A stretch of DNA of 64,000 bases from Neurospora intermedia (GCA_037102815.1 BTPP01000003.1:3100001-3164000), one strand, 5' to 3'. Positions 20,205 through 33,439 are shown, counted from the first letter of the stretch. The notes: generated by a model not told the origin, from the letters alone. Numbers and translations are program-made.

Positions 20205-23200
20205 TTTTTTTTTCCTTCCTTTCTTTTCCTTCAGGTCAATTATCAACGATGCAGGGATGGAAGTACGTCTGTCTCTTTTCCGGGGAAGTCATCATCCCTT
20301 GCTTGAGGTCCATTGGAAAGAAGGTTTGAGATCTTACCTATCTGCATCGACTCTGCATCCCGTCTGCAGCTTCAGGAAAAGAGAGGCCGGCAACGAAACT
20401 GAGATTGACAAGCGGGAAATAGTAAACAGCGACATGATCGGTTGGGCCGATGGGAGAAATCAGAACGCAAGTTGCATCCTGGTATTTTTGTGGGAAAACC
20501 TTCGTTTATGTCGTATCGTGGCAAGGCTACTGGTGTACTGCTGGGGCAACACCCACATCCCGTCACATCATTGCAGGGCAGCGATACTTCTTTCTGCAAT
20601 CTGCAAGCCCACGGCACGTACCTGCGTCAATGAAGGGGGCACGGCCTTTTTTTCATTGGGATTGGTCCCGGGGAGCAGTAGGAAGGATTCGGGGAACTAA
20701 GTACTTTGCACTAAAGTACACTACTGGTGTAGTTCCGCCTGGAAGCGCCTAGTAACGAAGTATACTTCCACTTACCATGGAGGAGGCTGTCTCGTTGTGG
20801 TTGACCTTCCTCACTCCAGCTTCGAATTACTCGAATGCGCGTTGAACCTTCAAGTTGGGGCTGTTGTCTCGAGGCACTGTCATAACCCACCGGTACTAAT
20901 GACATAACCTGGCCTCTTTTCCCGAGTTTAATTGCGCCTCGAATCAGCCCTGGTCCTCAGCCGTGTCTCGAGTGTGCGATTCGAGAATGGTTGTAGCAGG
21001 CTTCATTCAATTGTGATGTGTCGGAGGAACAGCGGCCAGCCATGTGATAACAGCACCCCAACCAAAACCTGATTGATTGATGTGGCCCCAGCAGGCCCAC
21101 GCAAGGAAACCACGCCGTAGCTCGTAGGAGATGGATGTGCTTCCGATGCCCACTCAGTAGGCCGTGGATCGGATCCCATGGGGGACCTGATAGGTCAGAT
21201 GGGCCTCACAGCAAACAATTCTGAAGTGATCTGCATGTGCGAGAGGGCAATCGCAGTAAGTCGACACGAAAAAAGGCCGAGGAAAGGTCGAGATCGATGG
21301 GGTTGTGATGAGGTGGTGATGGGAGGGTTAATATCAAGCGGAGAAGATGCCGTTAGCGTTCAGGGCCTGGGTATGAGTGCGGATGCGAAATATCTGCTGC
21401 TACCCCACGACACCACAACCTTGTCTTGTCACGGCCTCACGAGATGCGCTGGGCATCACGGTGTAACGACTCATTATTGCTCGAGGTGCCATGATGTCTG
21501 CCGGTGTCCCATCACCCATCTCCCCAAATCATTGTTGTACACTAGAAAAGCAAAGAAATAAAATCTGCAAACGCCCGTCGTTGACCAGTGATCACACGGG
21601 GGCAAAGGTAGTTGTCGTGTAAGGAAACCCCACGTGCTAAAGATCCCTTGTCTGGTCGTGGAGCCTTGCTAGCATGCCCCTGGGAGACGTGAATGGGCCG
21701 GGCCCAAAGCAGTCCTCCCAATCGGCTCAGCTTCATTAATCCCAGACTCGAATTAGTTGGGATGGAATTGCAGGAGAGGACAGGAGTCCGGTGATGGTTC
21801 CCATCGTCAAATTGCATGTTCGCGACTAACAACTGGCAATAAATCTACTTGTTGGATAGAGCCCGAGAGCGTACCATGGAACCCAGAGCCCGAATCTACA
21901 AGCCAGCACTCTAGGACTGTGTGCCATGGGAGGAAGGTGGTTACCTAGGTAGGTAGGTTGCAGATGGAGACAGAAAAAGAAATGGCGACGAACAACCCTG
22001 GGTCTCAGTTGTCACCTTCTGGAGGTTACCTTAAACTACTCATCTTTCTTCAGAGCCCTGGGTGTCTTGGGTTCTGCTCATCTCGAGCTGCCCGTCCAGG
22101 TTTCTCCTCTTCCCCACGAACTCGGGGTCTTGCCTGTCGTCGTGCCCTTCCTTTGCTTTCTCTCATTATCCTCCAGTTTCAACCTGAACCCTGGGCCAGG
22201 CAATGAATGAGACCCTGACGCTAACGCACCCAATTCTGAAAACCCCTGAGTGCAGAGCGACGATTGGACAATCATTGTTTTCGTCGCTGTCCTACCAGAC
22301 GTCTTCATTAAGCTTTCCCGTGCTTGCATCCACCTGCATCCTCTGGTATTCCCTAGATTGACAGCACCTGATTGGAGGCTCTCCATCTCCGCCGCTGGGG
22401 AAAGTATTGCGTCCCAGTCACAATCACAGCGACCTCGCAAGATTGTAGTGTACACCAACTACACCCGGCCTCAGCCTTTACCTGGACTTACCGCCCCGCG
22501 CTTTTCACGCATAGGGAACGGGACTGCATACGTCGTGTGTGCCACAGGGCAATTAAGCCAGGCCTTGAGGTTCGCGCTTGGTTGAGAGGTCCAAAGCTGG
22601 AGGGTCTGGGCATGAACTTCGCTTACAGTAGGGCACCCGGCAGCCGACCCTTTCCCGTCTTTTAGTCAGTCTTTCTGCTCACTTCGACCTCTTGCATACT
22701 CAACCTCACGAGAACGCTCGCTGTTTTTCATGCTTGTCGCCCATCATCAACAACAGTCGCCAACCTCCATAATCCAAAAAGGTCCACCATACACACCGTG
22801 CTCCCCTGCTACGTCGGTACTTCCCGCATCCGTGGACACTTAGAACACCAACAAACCAACCACTGCCCAGACACTTCAGCGCCGTCCGATCTTTTTGCGC
22901 TGTCCCCCGGGCCCTCCACACCTTCACAACTGCACTCCACGGTCTTCTATACTAGCATCATCCGTTTGGCGATACTCACCGACCACGAAAAGCAATCGAC
23001 GACAACCCAGACTGCGGGACGCAACCGATTCGTTTCCTTGCGAAGCCCGATTCACTTCGACGACCACGAAGCCACTCAATCCGTGTTATTTCGAGCCGTA
23101 TCAGCCCACGTTTCTTGCCGTCTCCATCCTCTGTCTTCGAATAGGGAGTCTTGCGAAATATTAGTCGGCACATCTTCCGCCGCCGTTCGGTCGACCACGT

Positions 23201-23902
23201 TGCCACACCTCCTTTTCGTGGCGGCTGCAGAACTCTGAAAGAAACTGTCGCAGATCGTCGGCGCCATTTCTGCGCTATCCTACGATCCTTCGACCCGCCC
23301 CTTCCTTCGTAAGTAACCAGACACATTTTACCGCCTGCACATGTCTCGGTCGGGGTTGCCAAGTGGGATGAACAAGCCCGTGCGGTGTGCCTGAGCTTCC
23401 TTGAGAGTCGACATACTACCTGATACCTTCAACTGCGGTTAGGTGACTCCACAGCGTACACCACTGGCATGTTTGTTTCGTTTCGCTTTCCGCCTTCCGC
23501 AATGTCTAAACACCGGGGCTCCAAGTTCCTCAAAAGCTCCAGCTGCATGGCACTAACAATGTGTTCCTGTGTCTAGGCTCAAGTCCGATCCATATCCTAT
23601 GAATTTCTGCTTGGATTCCACCGAGCACCGTTTCATAATAACAAAGTCCGACCCAACGCTTCGGTCCACGGCACAACCGGTGCCGGTGTAGACGTATCAC
23701 GTACCTGGCCCAGTGGTTTGTACTCGAGTCTTCCGCTCGGCTAAGCTGGTGGTACACGTAACTAGAACCCACTTGATGGACATCGTCAAGCTTCCGGTCG
23801 ATTTGCGGCGATAAAACCAACCAGACAACGAGAGCCCCATCGCTAAAAGTGGCTTGTGCAGGATTTGCAACTCACCCCTGCTGAATATATTCACACCTCA
23901 CA
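19165..23902. other. 4.7 kb intergenic region upstream of the kinesin gene
   Basis: Nothing coding is supported. It holds a CT microsatellite with a T-tract (20165-20213). The last kilobase (about 22.8-23.9 kb) is pyrimidine-rich and contains several short ATG frames, consistent with a long leader for the kinesin gene. Transcript data would be needed to place its start. Confidence 0.5.
20165..20213 (+). repeat. CT microsatellite followed by poly(T)
   Basis: About 14 CT units run directly into some 18 T residues. A simple low-complexity tract with no coding context. Confidence 0.9.
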
Positions 23903-26900
23903 ATGTCTAGCACAGTACCAAAGCCGGCCCGGCTATCAAGCGGGCCACCCAACTCCGCTGGCCCTGCGCTTTCTATGGGCAAGACGCGGAGATCCATAGG
24001 CGGACTATCCGTTTCAACCAACACTGCGATGCCATCAACACCCAAATCTGGTGTTCTTCGAACCCCATCAAGCGCTTCCAACTTCCGCAACTCTACAGCA
24101 TCACCAGCAACTGGCGGAGGCCTTCCCCAGCCGCGCGCTGTTTCTTCCATCAACGCTTCATCCAAAACACTGAGGAAATCCGTCAGCATAAACTCGTTTC
24201 CGCAACCACCACGCGGCGAAGGCCGACTTACCAGCTTACCGCCTAGTCCGCTCTCTGCCGTTGCCTCGTCGCGAAAATCAAAGACACCGACAACACCGAC
24301 CTACCAATTCTCCGGTAGCACGGGGAGCCTCGTCAACGGGAGCGGTGACGGCCGGACGGCTGCCCGGTCTAGAAACTCGGATGGCTTGATCAGCATCGCA
24401 TCACCACCCCAGAGCCGCAGTTCATCCGCACAAGATTCATACTCGACCTCAGCCACGCAATACGAAGACATGGAGGCAACGCAATCTCGACCAGATACCT
24501 CTGCAGGAAGCAAAAGCAAGCGCGAATCAAAGACCGAAACAAAAGGCAATGTCGTCGTGAGCGTAAGAGTACGGCCAGATGCTTCTGGGAATGAGCACAC
24601 CACAGACGGGGAGTGGATGGTGGACGGGAGGAGGTCGCTCATCTCGTACAACGGCAAGGAGGGAGGCGACTATTATTATGGTGAGTGCGCCGGGAAAATG
24701 GACGCAGAAAACAGAGGCTGATCATAAAGCAGATAACGTTTTTACGACCCACGACGACAATTCAAAAGTCTACGACCACAGTGCCAAGCGCTTGGTCAGA
24801 CGAGTTATGGAGGGATACCACGGCACAGTCTTTGCATACGGTATGACGGGTACAGGAAAGACATTTTCGATGCAGGGCACAGCCTCTTCGCCAGGCGTGA
24901 TACCGTTGGCTATAACCGACATCTTCTCATACATTCGCGAAACGCCGTCGAGAGAGTTCCTGCTCCGGGTCAGCTACCTGGAGATCTACAACGAGAGGAT
25001 CCACGATTTACTGAGTATGGCAACGGGGGGTAATGGTCCTGGCGCCCCGGCACAAGAGGAGATCAAGCTGCGAGAAGACAGCAAGCGGGGTGTTTATGCG
25101 ACGCCTCTCAAGGAAGAAATCGTCCAGAGTCCGACGCAGCTCCTGCGTGTGATTGCACGAGGTGATCAAGCTCGCCGGGTCGCAAGTACGCAGTTCAACG
25201 CCAGGAGTTCACGCAGTCACGCAGTCGTTCAGATCGTGGTGGAGAGTAGGGAGCGTGTGCCCGCGGGAGATAGCTCGGGAGGGAGTAAGCGACAGGGTCT
25301 GCTGCCAGGTGGCGTGCGAGTTTCGACCTTAAGCTTGATCGATTTGGCGGGGTCAGAAAAGGCGGCTGACACAAAGGAGAGACGTCAAGAGGGTTCACAC
25401 ATCAACAAGAGTTTGTTGACCCTTGGAACGGTCATCGCCAAGCTTTCCGAGAACAAGGACAAGGACGACAAACATTTACCTTACCGCGACAGCAAACTGA
25501 CACGATTATTGCAAGGTGCGCTGTCAGGAAACTCGCTTGTGAGCATTCTTTGCACTATTCAGTGCGGCGCTGGCGGAAGTACCGCAGGAAGCACTCACAT
25601 CAACGAGACACTTAACACACTGAAATTTGCGTCTCGAGCGAAAAATAGCATTGTCAGTCGTGCCAAACGTGCTGATGAAGCTCTCGGAGCCGGAGGTGAT
25701 GGCAATGCTAGGGTCTTGCTGGAACGCTATCGGATGGAGATCGCTGAACTACGAAAGGAATTAGAAAAGCAGGCAAAGGCCAACAATCAAAAGGAAGCCG
25801 ACGAGGAGATGGAGCGTGATGCGAAGGAAGAACTGGCACGAGAGCTGGAAATGGAGCAACGCCACGAGGAACAAATGCTGGAAATGCAGCTGGCTCGAAC
25901 TGCCTTGAAAGAGAGGATCGACCATTTGAACCGGCTCATTCTCAGCTCAAAGTCGATAGGAGTCAACGCGAACGGATCACTCAGCTCCTATTCGCTCAAC
26001 ACATTCAACAACCGGTTCTCTGTAGGGTCGGTAAGATCCGTTATGACCGCCTCTAACGCAGGCAGGCCATTCTTGGAGAGGTCTACATCTATGGCATCAT
26101 CTTCCTCAACGATTGGCCGGAGATCTTTCGAAAAGCGGTCGTCTAGTACCGGGCCAGAAGTACCTCTAACGGAGGCCGAAGACGAGGACAGCATAGGGGA
26201 CTTTGGAGATGGGACAGCCTCGCTTGCGGCTCAGAATCGCGCGTTGCAGGCAGATCTGGCGGACAAGAACCGGTATATCCAAACGCTGGAAAAGCGACTT
26301 CTTCAGGCTCGCCGCGCAAGCTCATCGCGCACCTCGCTCGGGATTACCCCAGGGAATAAGATACTGGTGGGAGAGGACCATAGCGTTTCGACCTTGCTTA
26401 GGGAAAAGGATGCAGAGATTATTGAGCTTCGGGCCCGATTAGAGGACAAGGACAGAATGTTGGCGGCATTGCGGAGCGCGGCGAGATCAAGGGACAACGC
26501 GGACCGCGTCGAGTCGAGGACTAGCAATCGCAACTCGCGGGTCTTTTCCGATGATGGCAACTACAGCCTTGCCAACACCCCCGGCCTCACCACGCTCAGC
26601 AGCCCAACCGGTTCCACGCCGACGTTGAGTAATCAGGTGTCGCTCATGAACAGCATCAAGACACGGACAAAGAGTGTGGATGAGATGAGCAAGATGCTGG
26701 ACGACATGATCCAGGATCGCGTCGAATCTGGTCAGCTCATCCGTGGGAACAGGGGAAGCATTAGGGTTGCGCCCACGCCCGCTCCCACGATGCCGCCGCC
26801 GCCGCCGCCAGGCCCGATCCACGGTGAACACAGAGAGCCAATCCGGCTTTCACAACGAACGCCATCGAGGACACCATCCCCGCCGACCCAGATGAACGAA

Positions 26901-26984
26901 CCGCCTATCAAACTGCAGTTGCTATCGAAACTTAGGACGTCGTATGTTGCCGAGTCTCAAGGGCCAGTTATCATGGAGGTGTAG
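23903..26984 (+). CDS. kipA: Kinesin-7 family motor, KipA/Kip2/Tea2 type
   Basis: A plus-end-directed microtubule motor; KipA, Kip2 and Tea2 carry polarity and plus-end factors to growing tips. Two exons, 23903-24680 and 24733-26984, split by a 52 bp intron (GTGAGT...GCAG); the join restores GGDYYYDNVF. The product is 1009 residues. A long Ser/Pro-rich basic N-terminal extension (about 1-210) precedes the motor domain (about 215-590), which has P-loop GMTGTGKT (near 296-303), switch I NARSSRSH, switch II LIDLAGSEK and HLPYRDSKLTRLL. The Met in the P-loop, replacing the usual Gln, fits my recollection of KipA proteins. Coiled coil follows, then Ser-rich spacers, a second coiled coil and a Pro-rich segment near the C-terminus. 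A CENP-E-like motor is the alternative; the N-terminal extension favours KipA. Confidence 0.85.
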
Positions 26985-29093
26985 ATGACAAGGGCTCACT
27001 TCCATTCACGGGCATGATTTTCCCGTGTTGTTTCTGTTTTAACCCGCGTCTCGTGTGTGTGGATGCGATTGATTTGCGCCAAATGATGATCTTATACCCG
27101 AGTTGTTACTTTATTTTTCTTTTTGTTTCATACTTGTTCCTGCTGTCATTTGCTTATTATAGATAAGCTCCCTCTTGAAGGAACCCCCCCTCTTGGGATT
27201 GGAGTTTTCTGGTTATGAAGAGATGAACAAGTTGGTTGGTTGGTTGATTGGTTGTCGAATGGGTTTTGGTTTATTGTTGCCGAAGCCGGAAGAAAGGCGC
27301 TGTATCATATCCGTTCTTCTATTTTCTCCTACGTCCTTCACGTGTATGTGTAGGATGTATCTGTATCTCTTTTTCTTGCTATTTCTTTACTCTCTTTGAT
27401 CGTCAAGCTCGGATTACGGTGGGGAGAGGGTAGAGGAGGTTTTTTTTCATGACCAAGACAAGCGGAATCTGGAATGGGTTTTAGACGATGAATAGGAAGG
27501 AAGGAAGAGAGGGTAAAATCATACATAACAGCATCATGGCTATGAAAATGCTATACAGTTGATTCAGGCGCAAGCAGGAGGGAGACTTCGAAGACCGGGA
27601 ATGGGACAACAGGAAAGGAAGAGGAAAGATAAGATACCGATATGATTACAACCAAAACGTACAAGCGGTTTATAAACGCGGTATATCGTCATTTATGACG
27701 GATCTAGTGTAAATGGTTCCTCGGTCCATCCAGGTGGCTTACCTAGAGGTAGGTTTCGCTGCTAACACAACTTTGTGGAACTTTCAATGTGTAAAAAGTG
27801 GCCAAACTGCAATAATGACGCCGGTTAAAGCTCGCTCATAATTTGACCATGACAGGTTACCGTTTTTTCTCATCCGATACCGTTTCTCTCAAGCTGATCG
27901 TATTACACTATTTGATACTAGTTTCCAAGAAACCCTACGACCCGCATCAAATCATTTAGAAGATTGGTTGAAGCCAGATTGATGTACCCGGCGCTACAAA
28001 GTATGTCTAACTGAGTGATTATAAGTGGAAGCATATCGAGTGAAAGATAGCCATATCAAATAGATTGCCTCTGGGTGATGTGAGGTTCTTCCCGGTAGAT
28101 AATGGCTAAGATGCTATTCTGGGACCAGCATGAATAGGATGTAAGCATAAAAGTAACTGATCCCAGGTACAGCTATTACGTACCAGAATTCATCAGGATT
28201 GGTAAATACTCTAAGAGAAATTGTGATGCTAAACTCGGGAACCGGGGCGCAATATCTTGAGGGCCGAAGACATAGCATGAAGCGCGATTGGTTCCTGATA
28301 CGACTTTTGCCCAAAGCGACGGGACCGACGGGAATCTTCAATCACGGGTTGCTTGCACTTGCTCACTCGAAATAGATTCACCTTTGGCGCACCTTCAGTC
28401 GTCGGTGATTCTTGGCAAGTAGGTATCTACCCATATATACGACGTGTGGAGTATTCGTAGTGTATCAATCCCAAACTCCCGTTGTGTTCCACGACCGCGT
28501 CCACTGCATGAGACGAGGTGAGGCAAGGGCGAAGCCGGGTGAAGCAACGAAAGGTCGGTAGGAAGGATTACTTGCATGCGGCACTTGAGCTTGCGGTGCA
28601 TACACACTGCATGCACCATCCAATCCCACCATCCAGTCAATTTCTCTTGCGCATTCACACAAAGTCGAAGTCGAAGCGATCGATAGGATCAGAATATGAT
28701 ACATGCCTGTATTTTCTTGGGTACACTACTGCAACACTACTTGATACACACAGAAAGTGCCGTATCGCTTTGGTTTGGCCAAACGGTTTGCTTTATAGTT
28801 TCATCATCATCATTGGCGCCGTCTGGGCCAAAGGGTATGGGACTCTCGTACATGTAGATGGTAACGAGTACCAAGAAGCTGGCAAGTGGTCTACCGATAT
28901 CCGTTTGTAGTAGCATCATTCCTACGTTGCTCATGTCAGATGCAAATGAGATTCGGAGTCGAGATTGAGGACGGGCCGTACCCGCGCATCCGCAAAATCA
29001 AAGTCAATTTCATTCTACAAATCCTTCGAAGAGATTCGGGATGGATGACGACGACTCGGAAACGAAGACCCAGCGAGGTTACACATCACAGGG

Positions 29094-29137
<44 letters not shown>
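29094..29137 (+). repeat. Poly(A) tract, 44 nt
   Basis: An uninterrupted run of 44 A residues. There is no upstream reading frame or terminal structure to suggest a retroposed copy. The length may be imprecise because of sequencing slippage. Confidence 0.9.
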
Positions 29138-29139
<2 letters not shown>

Positions 29140-29481
29140 CGGAGAGTCGTGTGTCGCTGTGCTTGCTCGACATGTGCCGTGTCCTCTTTTCGCAAACCCT
29201 GATTGGTCTTTCCACACGTTTCAGATTCGACAGGGGGGTCAAGAAATGGAGATCGTCGTCCGGGAAATCCACAATTGTTTGGATTCTCTTTTCCAAAAGT
29301 CCTCCTCATTTTCGCATTCTCCGATGTCGGTTGGATGGGCACGCTCAGACATTGTTTAATGTTACAATCACCTAACCAACCCCCGCAATATGTAATGCGG
29401 TATGTATAAGAAAGAGGCCAAGGGCATCCGCAGCGGTGGAAGAGGAGCCGGGTGAATGAGGAAAGCAGGTATGTATCGAAA

Positions 29482-29506
29482 CTTGTGAAGCTTGTGAAGC
29501 TTGTGA
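29482..29506 (+). repeat. Short 9 bp tandem repeat
   Basis: The unit CTTGTGAAG occurs nearly three times head to tail. Confidence 0.7.
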
Positions 29507-29910
29507 TGGTGCCGCGGGTAAATGCCAATGTCGATTGGATGATACCCTATTGAATGGCAACGCCAACGAAGCCGTGTCTGCGTCAGATCACTACGGGCCG
29601 TTTACTGGACGACGTTTTGTGCGGTCCGACGAAACGAATGCGGAAGGTGTCTTTATTCGGATTTGGCCGTTTGTTATTACATCGTTACATATGGCCCCGT
29701 CGCAGTCGGTCGGTCGGCTATGGTTGAGAAAGACTACATATGTACTAGTATACATACTCTAGTACCAAACGGACGGACATGGTGAGTGGTGATCCAAGTG
29801 GACAAGTGGACAACGGACGGTGCCCCTGGTGATCATTTTCCCCCGTTGCATGTCGGGCATGTCCGCCCCTCGGGTCTCTTTTCTTAGCCTCCTCCATCAC
29901 ATGTCCCATG

Positions 29911-29932
29911 CCCCCCCCCCCCCCCCCCCCCC
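29911..29932 (+). repeat. Poly(C) tract, 22 nt
   Basis: An uninterrupted run of 22 C residues flanked by ATG trinucleotides. The complementary G strand could form a quadruplex. Confidence 0.9.
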
Positions 29933-31603
29933 ATGTTGACTAGTGTACACTATAGTGCACAGTAAAGAGAAATCAGATGGGCTTTCATTGCATGCGCAAA
30001 TGTGTTTGATGATTACCTCTTATCATTTGCTCTGGTCGCCGACCATTTGTTCCAAGTCATCGAAGGCAGAATGCGCATCCAACGCAAGTTGATGTGATTC
30101 AAAGCCACGTCGGGGCATTTGCCTCCCGGTACACTAGTCCCGTCCGCGTCTGTGTTTGCGGCGGCGGCGGCGACATCATGGGTTAGGTGGTGGTTTTGCT
30201 TTCCAGCTTCCGCTCTTGTCGAGCGCCCGTTTGCGCGTTTCAACACTGGCGGATGGTGTCACAGCGGTTTCCTTTTCGAGCCCGGCCAATCCTCCCCCGC
30301 CTCATTTCATCTCATCCACAGTCCGTCGCATTTGTGCATCGTGGAACAGAAACTCATTGACACGGCAATGGCTCGGTATATAGTAGCCCCCATGTAGCAG
30401 TAGCTAGCTCACCACTCATAGGTATTATCTACCGTCGCCTTGCTCGACATAGCCTGGATAAGGTGTGCCTCTTTGTACCCCCCCTCACGTCATCCTCACC
30501 ACCTGCCGCCGCCTTCGATCCCATCCATCCCTTCAACCCTTGGGGTTTCGCTTGACTTTGGAGGGGCCGCGTTTTTCTGGAAAGATCTGCTCAGATGGTT
30601 TCCGCCCTTCCAAGTCTCCAACGGCTTTCAAACGACTTCGACGCTTCGCCTACTGCAGATCTACACATCGAAAAGGGCCCCTCATCTCCAAGCAACCCCC
30701 TTCTCATCCCGGTCCATGGTGATCCTTCGGTTGTGACGCTGTCGACTGCCCAAGGCCCTTGCAGACTGTCTGGGGACGATCGCCGTCTGTCCTGTCCTCT
30801 CTGGCCAATCCGCTCTACCCGGCTTTCCAGAATATCCACGGCCGAATCCACCAAGCGGTCACCCTTCCTCACCTTATCACCACACTGCCCCAACCCGTCA
30901 TCCCGCGAGTCTGCGCGAGGGAAGGTGTTCTGGGGCAGAACGGTTGGCATTTGTTTACACGGTTGATCTTCGCTTTGGGAAAGCCTGGAAATCTCCCTTT
31001 GGCATCCATATCCTCCCTGTTTCGCTTCTTCCACCGCTCATCCTATTCTACTGTCAACTTCCTCAAACCCCCCCTCCCCTCCTTTTTCTCTAAACCTCGA
31101 ACCTGGATCCCGTGGATCCCCATACTGCTTCTTCCGCCGCCGCTCCTCGAAGGAGACACGCAACATCCCTCAACTAATTATCAAGCGGGCCTGTCAAAGT
31201 CAACATTGCTCGCTAACCCCTAGATTGGGATTTGCACATGTGCTACCTCGCTACCCAGCTGTCATCAAGCATGTCGACTTTCTACCGAGAAGCTTAATCT
31301 TGCTCGCCGCCCTCGACTCTATTGTCGCTGGACAGTCACACATCTGGGCGCACCTGTCCCCTTCCCGAAAACAGCAACACAACGGTTGCCGGCTTCCAGA
31401 TTGCCCTGGTATTCTTCGTCTCCCCGGCTACGGTCGTCTCGCCTCGACGAACACCGGGAATTTGATATCTGACCAATAAAACAACTCTTGAGGGTTGGAT
31501 CCATATACACTCCTTTTGGACACAGCAACAAGCCACCAACATTTACTTCCCAACGGACCCTCTGCTTGTGTAGCCATCGGTTCTCACACGGCTTATACCA
31601 AAA

Positions 31604-33439
31604 ATGCCACCTACTCTCGACTTGAGTAGGACGAGACACGCCAAAATGATCATTTCTCCGCCCCGAATCAACCTGCGGAGGGCAGCCTCTTACCACCACG
31701 ACAAGGGACCCGTCTCTGCGACATCTTCCCGTTTCAACTTCGACCACCTCATGTTCTCTCCTCCTCCGTCACCAGGTCTACCGTCGCTCTCGCCCCCGCT
31801 GCGCAAACCGTCCAAAGGATTCGCGGGATTCGTCCGGCCCAGGAGGGTTGTCCGTTACATCTTTTACCTATGCGGACTTGTTTTCATTTTCTACGCGCTC
31901 AAGTGGTTATACACACACAGCCCGGTGCTCCCCTTCCTTTCTCGGCCGTATGACCACTCGCTAGTGTCACGAGCCGACCTACCAGATCACCCAGCGCCCA
32001 TCTTATTGACCGATTCGCGGGGCCGAACAAGCTGGACAGTTTCGATACCCCAGGGCTCGGCGTTTCCTCTTACCGCCGAGGAGTTTACGAACGTGTGTGA
32101 AAAGTGCCGGGAAACGGCGGAACGGGTACAGCAACTGAGATTACAGAAGAGCAGCATACCACAAACATATCTCGGGTTTCTTTCCCATACGTCGGGCTCT
32201 CACTTTATCGACGTCAAGGAGGCCCAGCAGGCTGGGTACCTACCTGCGCCCGCGTCCGCGGACAAAGCGCAAGACACGGTGAAGACTCTTGTGGGGGAAA
32301 CCGTGGAAGGGGCGATACCGAAGCCTGTGTGCGAGAAGAGCTTGACCTTTGTTCTCGAGTCAGACGATGCCGGTCTGGGAAAGACCTTAATGATGCTCTG
32401 GACGGCGTACGGGTTGGCCCAAAATGAGGGCCGCGCCTTTTTCATCGACGACAGCCGCTGGGCCTACGGGAAGTACATGGACATCTTCCAGGCACCTCCT
32501 CGCGAGGACTGCGGACCGCCTCCCAGACACGAGATGCTTCCCTGCCCACTTGAAGCTCGCCATTTAGTCGTTTCCACCTGGACAGCCATTGACCTTTTCG
32601 GTGAGCTGCTTGTCGGAGGCTCCTCTGACGACCCGCTAGAGCGACTAAAACCGTCCGCGCAAAAGAAGATGTTCAACCTCGCTCGCCTCGGCCACGATGC
32701 GCTATTCCGTCTCAACAAAGACGACAATGTTTACGTCGACAACCGCGTCCGCGATCTCATGGCCAGGCGGATCGTGCCCAAGACGAAAGGCAAGCAAAAC
32801 GGTCTGGCCATTGGTATCCACGTCCGCCGCGGCGACCGCCACCCGTTTGAGTACCAGTACCGTTCTTCTTACATGCCTGTCAACATCTACGCCGAAACCG
32901 CGCGCGAGATTTTGGAGGACAAGTTTAATCACACGGGCCCGCACGGGGCCGAAGATGCCGTCGCCAAGTCCCACAGCCTCATGATTCTCGCCTCTGATGA
33001 CCCCATGATCTACCAAGCCACCGAGCTCAAGGGCGCAACACTGGCGCAGGAGCGTATCAAGCTCGCTGCCAAGCAGGAGATGAAGCAGCCCGAACTCGAC
33101 AGGAACGTGATGCACAAGTTCCACGATGAAGCGTTCGGCTGGGAGGGCGGGTTTTTCTCGGCCATGTTCTGGAACTTGGGCCAGTCCAGCTCGAACGCAG
33201 ATGTGGAAGCTCACAAGAAAAGTCCATCGGCTGATGCGATCCGGCTTAGGAGCCTGGTGGGCCGCGCGTACATGATGGACCTGGCTGTGCTGGCGGACGC
33301 GAGCGATGTGGTGATTTGCACGGTTAGTGCTGTGGGGTGCAGGTTGCTGGCGGTCATGATGGGCTGGGAGAGTGCGATGGAGAAGGGCAATTGGGTTAAT
33401 ATTGATGGGGGGTATGGGTGGAGGGGGGTTTCTTCGTGA
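31604..33439 (+). CDS. Type II membrane glycosyltransferase, FUT8/NodZ (GT23)-like
   Basis: A 611-residue single-exon protein with a Ser/Pro-rich cytoplasmic N-terminus, one membrane anchor (about residues 83-103, YIFYLCGLVFIFYALKWLY) and a large lumenal domain, the layout of Golgi glycosyltransferases. The lumenal part carries GIHVRRGDRHP (near residue 404), matching the HxRRxD nucleotide-sugar binding motif of alpha-1,6-fucosyltransferases and protein O-fucosyltransferases, followed by YMPVNIYAETA, LMILASDDPMIY and a C-terminal SDVVICTVSAVGCRLLAVMMGW block like the FUT8 acceptor-side motif. A conserved Cys-rich segment (DCGPPPRHEMLPCP) lies upstream. Most fungi are not known to core-fucosylate N-glycans, so donor and acceptor are unknown. 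A second in-frame ATG lies 14 codons downstream. Family call is by motif; a fungus-specific group is likely. Confidence 0.75.
   Translation: MPPTLDLSRTRHAKMIISPPRINLRRAASYHHDKGPVSATSSRFNFDHLMFSPPPSPGLPSLSPPLRKPSKGFAGFVRPRRVVRYIFYLCGLVFIFYALKWLYTHSPVLPFLSRPYDHSLVSRADLPDHPAPILLTDSRGRTSWTVSIPQGSAFPLTAEEFTNVCEKCRETAERVQQLRLQKSSIPQTYLGFLSHTSGSHFIDVKEAQQAGYLPAPASADKAQDTVKTLVGETVEGAIPKPVCEKSLTFVLESDDAGLGKTLMMLWTAYGLAQNEGRAFFIDDSRWAYGKYMDIFQAPPREDCGPPPRHEMLPCPLEARHLVVSTWTAIDLFGELLVGGSSDDPLERLKPSAQKKMFNLARLGHDALFRLNKDDNVYVDNRVRDLMARRIVPKTKGKQNGLAIGIHVRRGDRHPFEYQYRSSYMPVNIYAETAREILEDKFNHTGPHGAEDAVAKSHSLMILASDDPMIYQATELKGATLAQERIKLAAKQEMKQPELDRNVMHKFHDEAFGWEGGFFSAMFWNLGQSSSNADVEAHKKSPSADAIRLRSLVGRAYMMDLAVLADASDVVICTVSAVGCRLLAVMMGWESAMEKGNWVNIDGGYGWRGVSS

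Larger units (their letters stand above)
26985..31603. other. 4.6 kb intergenic region with long homopolymers
   Basis: Lies between the kinesin stop and the glycosyltransferase start. Contains a 44-residue A tract, a 22-residue C tract and a 9 bp tandem repeat, listed separately. The last kilobase (30.5-31.6 kb) is pyrimidine-rich and probably promoter and leader of the glycosyltransferase gene. No coding frame is convincing; open frames at 30.6-31.2 kb overlap on both strands and look like leader artefacts. Confidence 0.5.

Noticed and set aside
30591-31223. Overlapping frames of 120-155 codons on both strands before the glycosyltransferase
   Set aside because: Several frames are open at once in a pyrimidine-rich leader; products are Pro/Ser-rich with no recognisable domain or splice logic.
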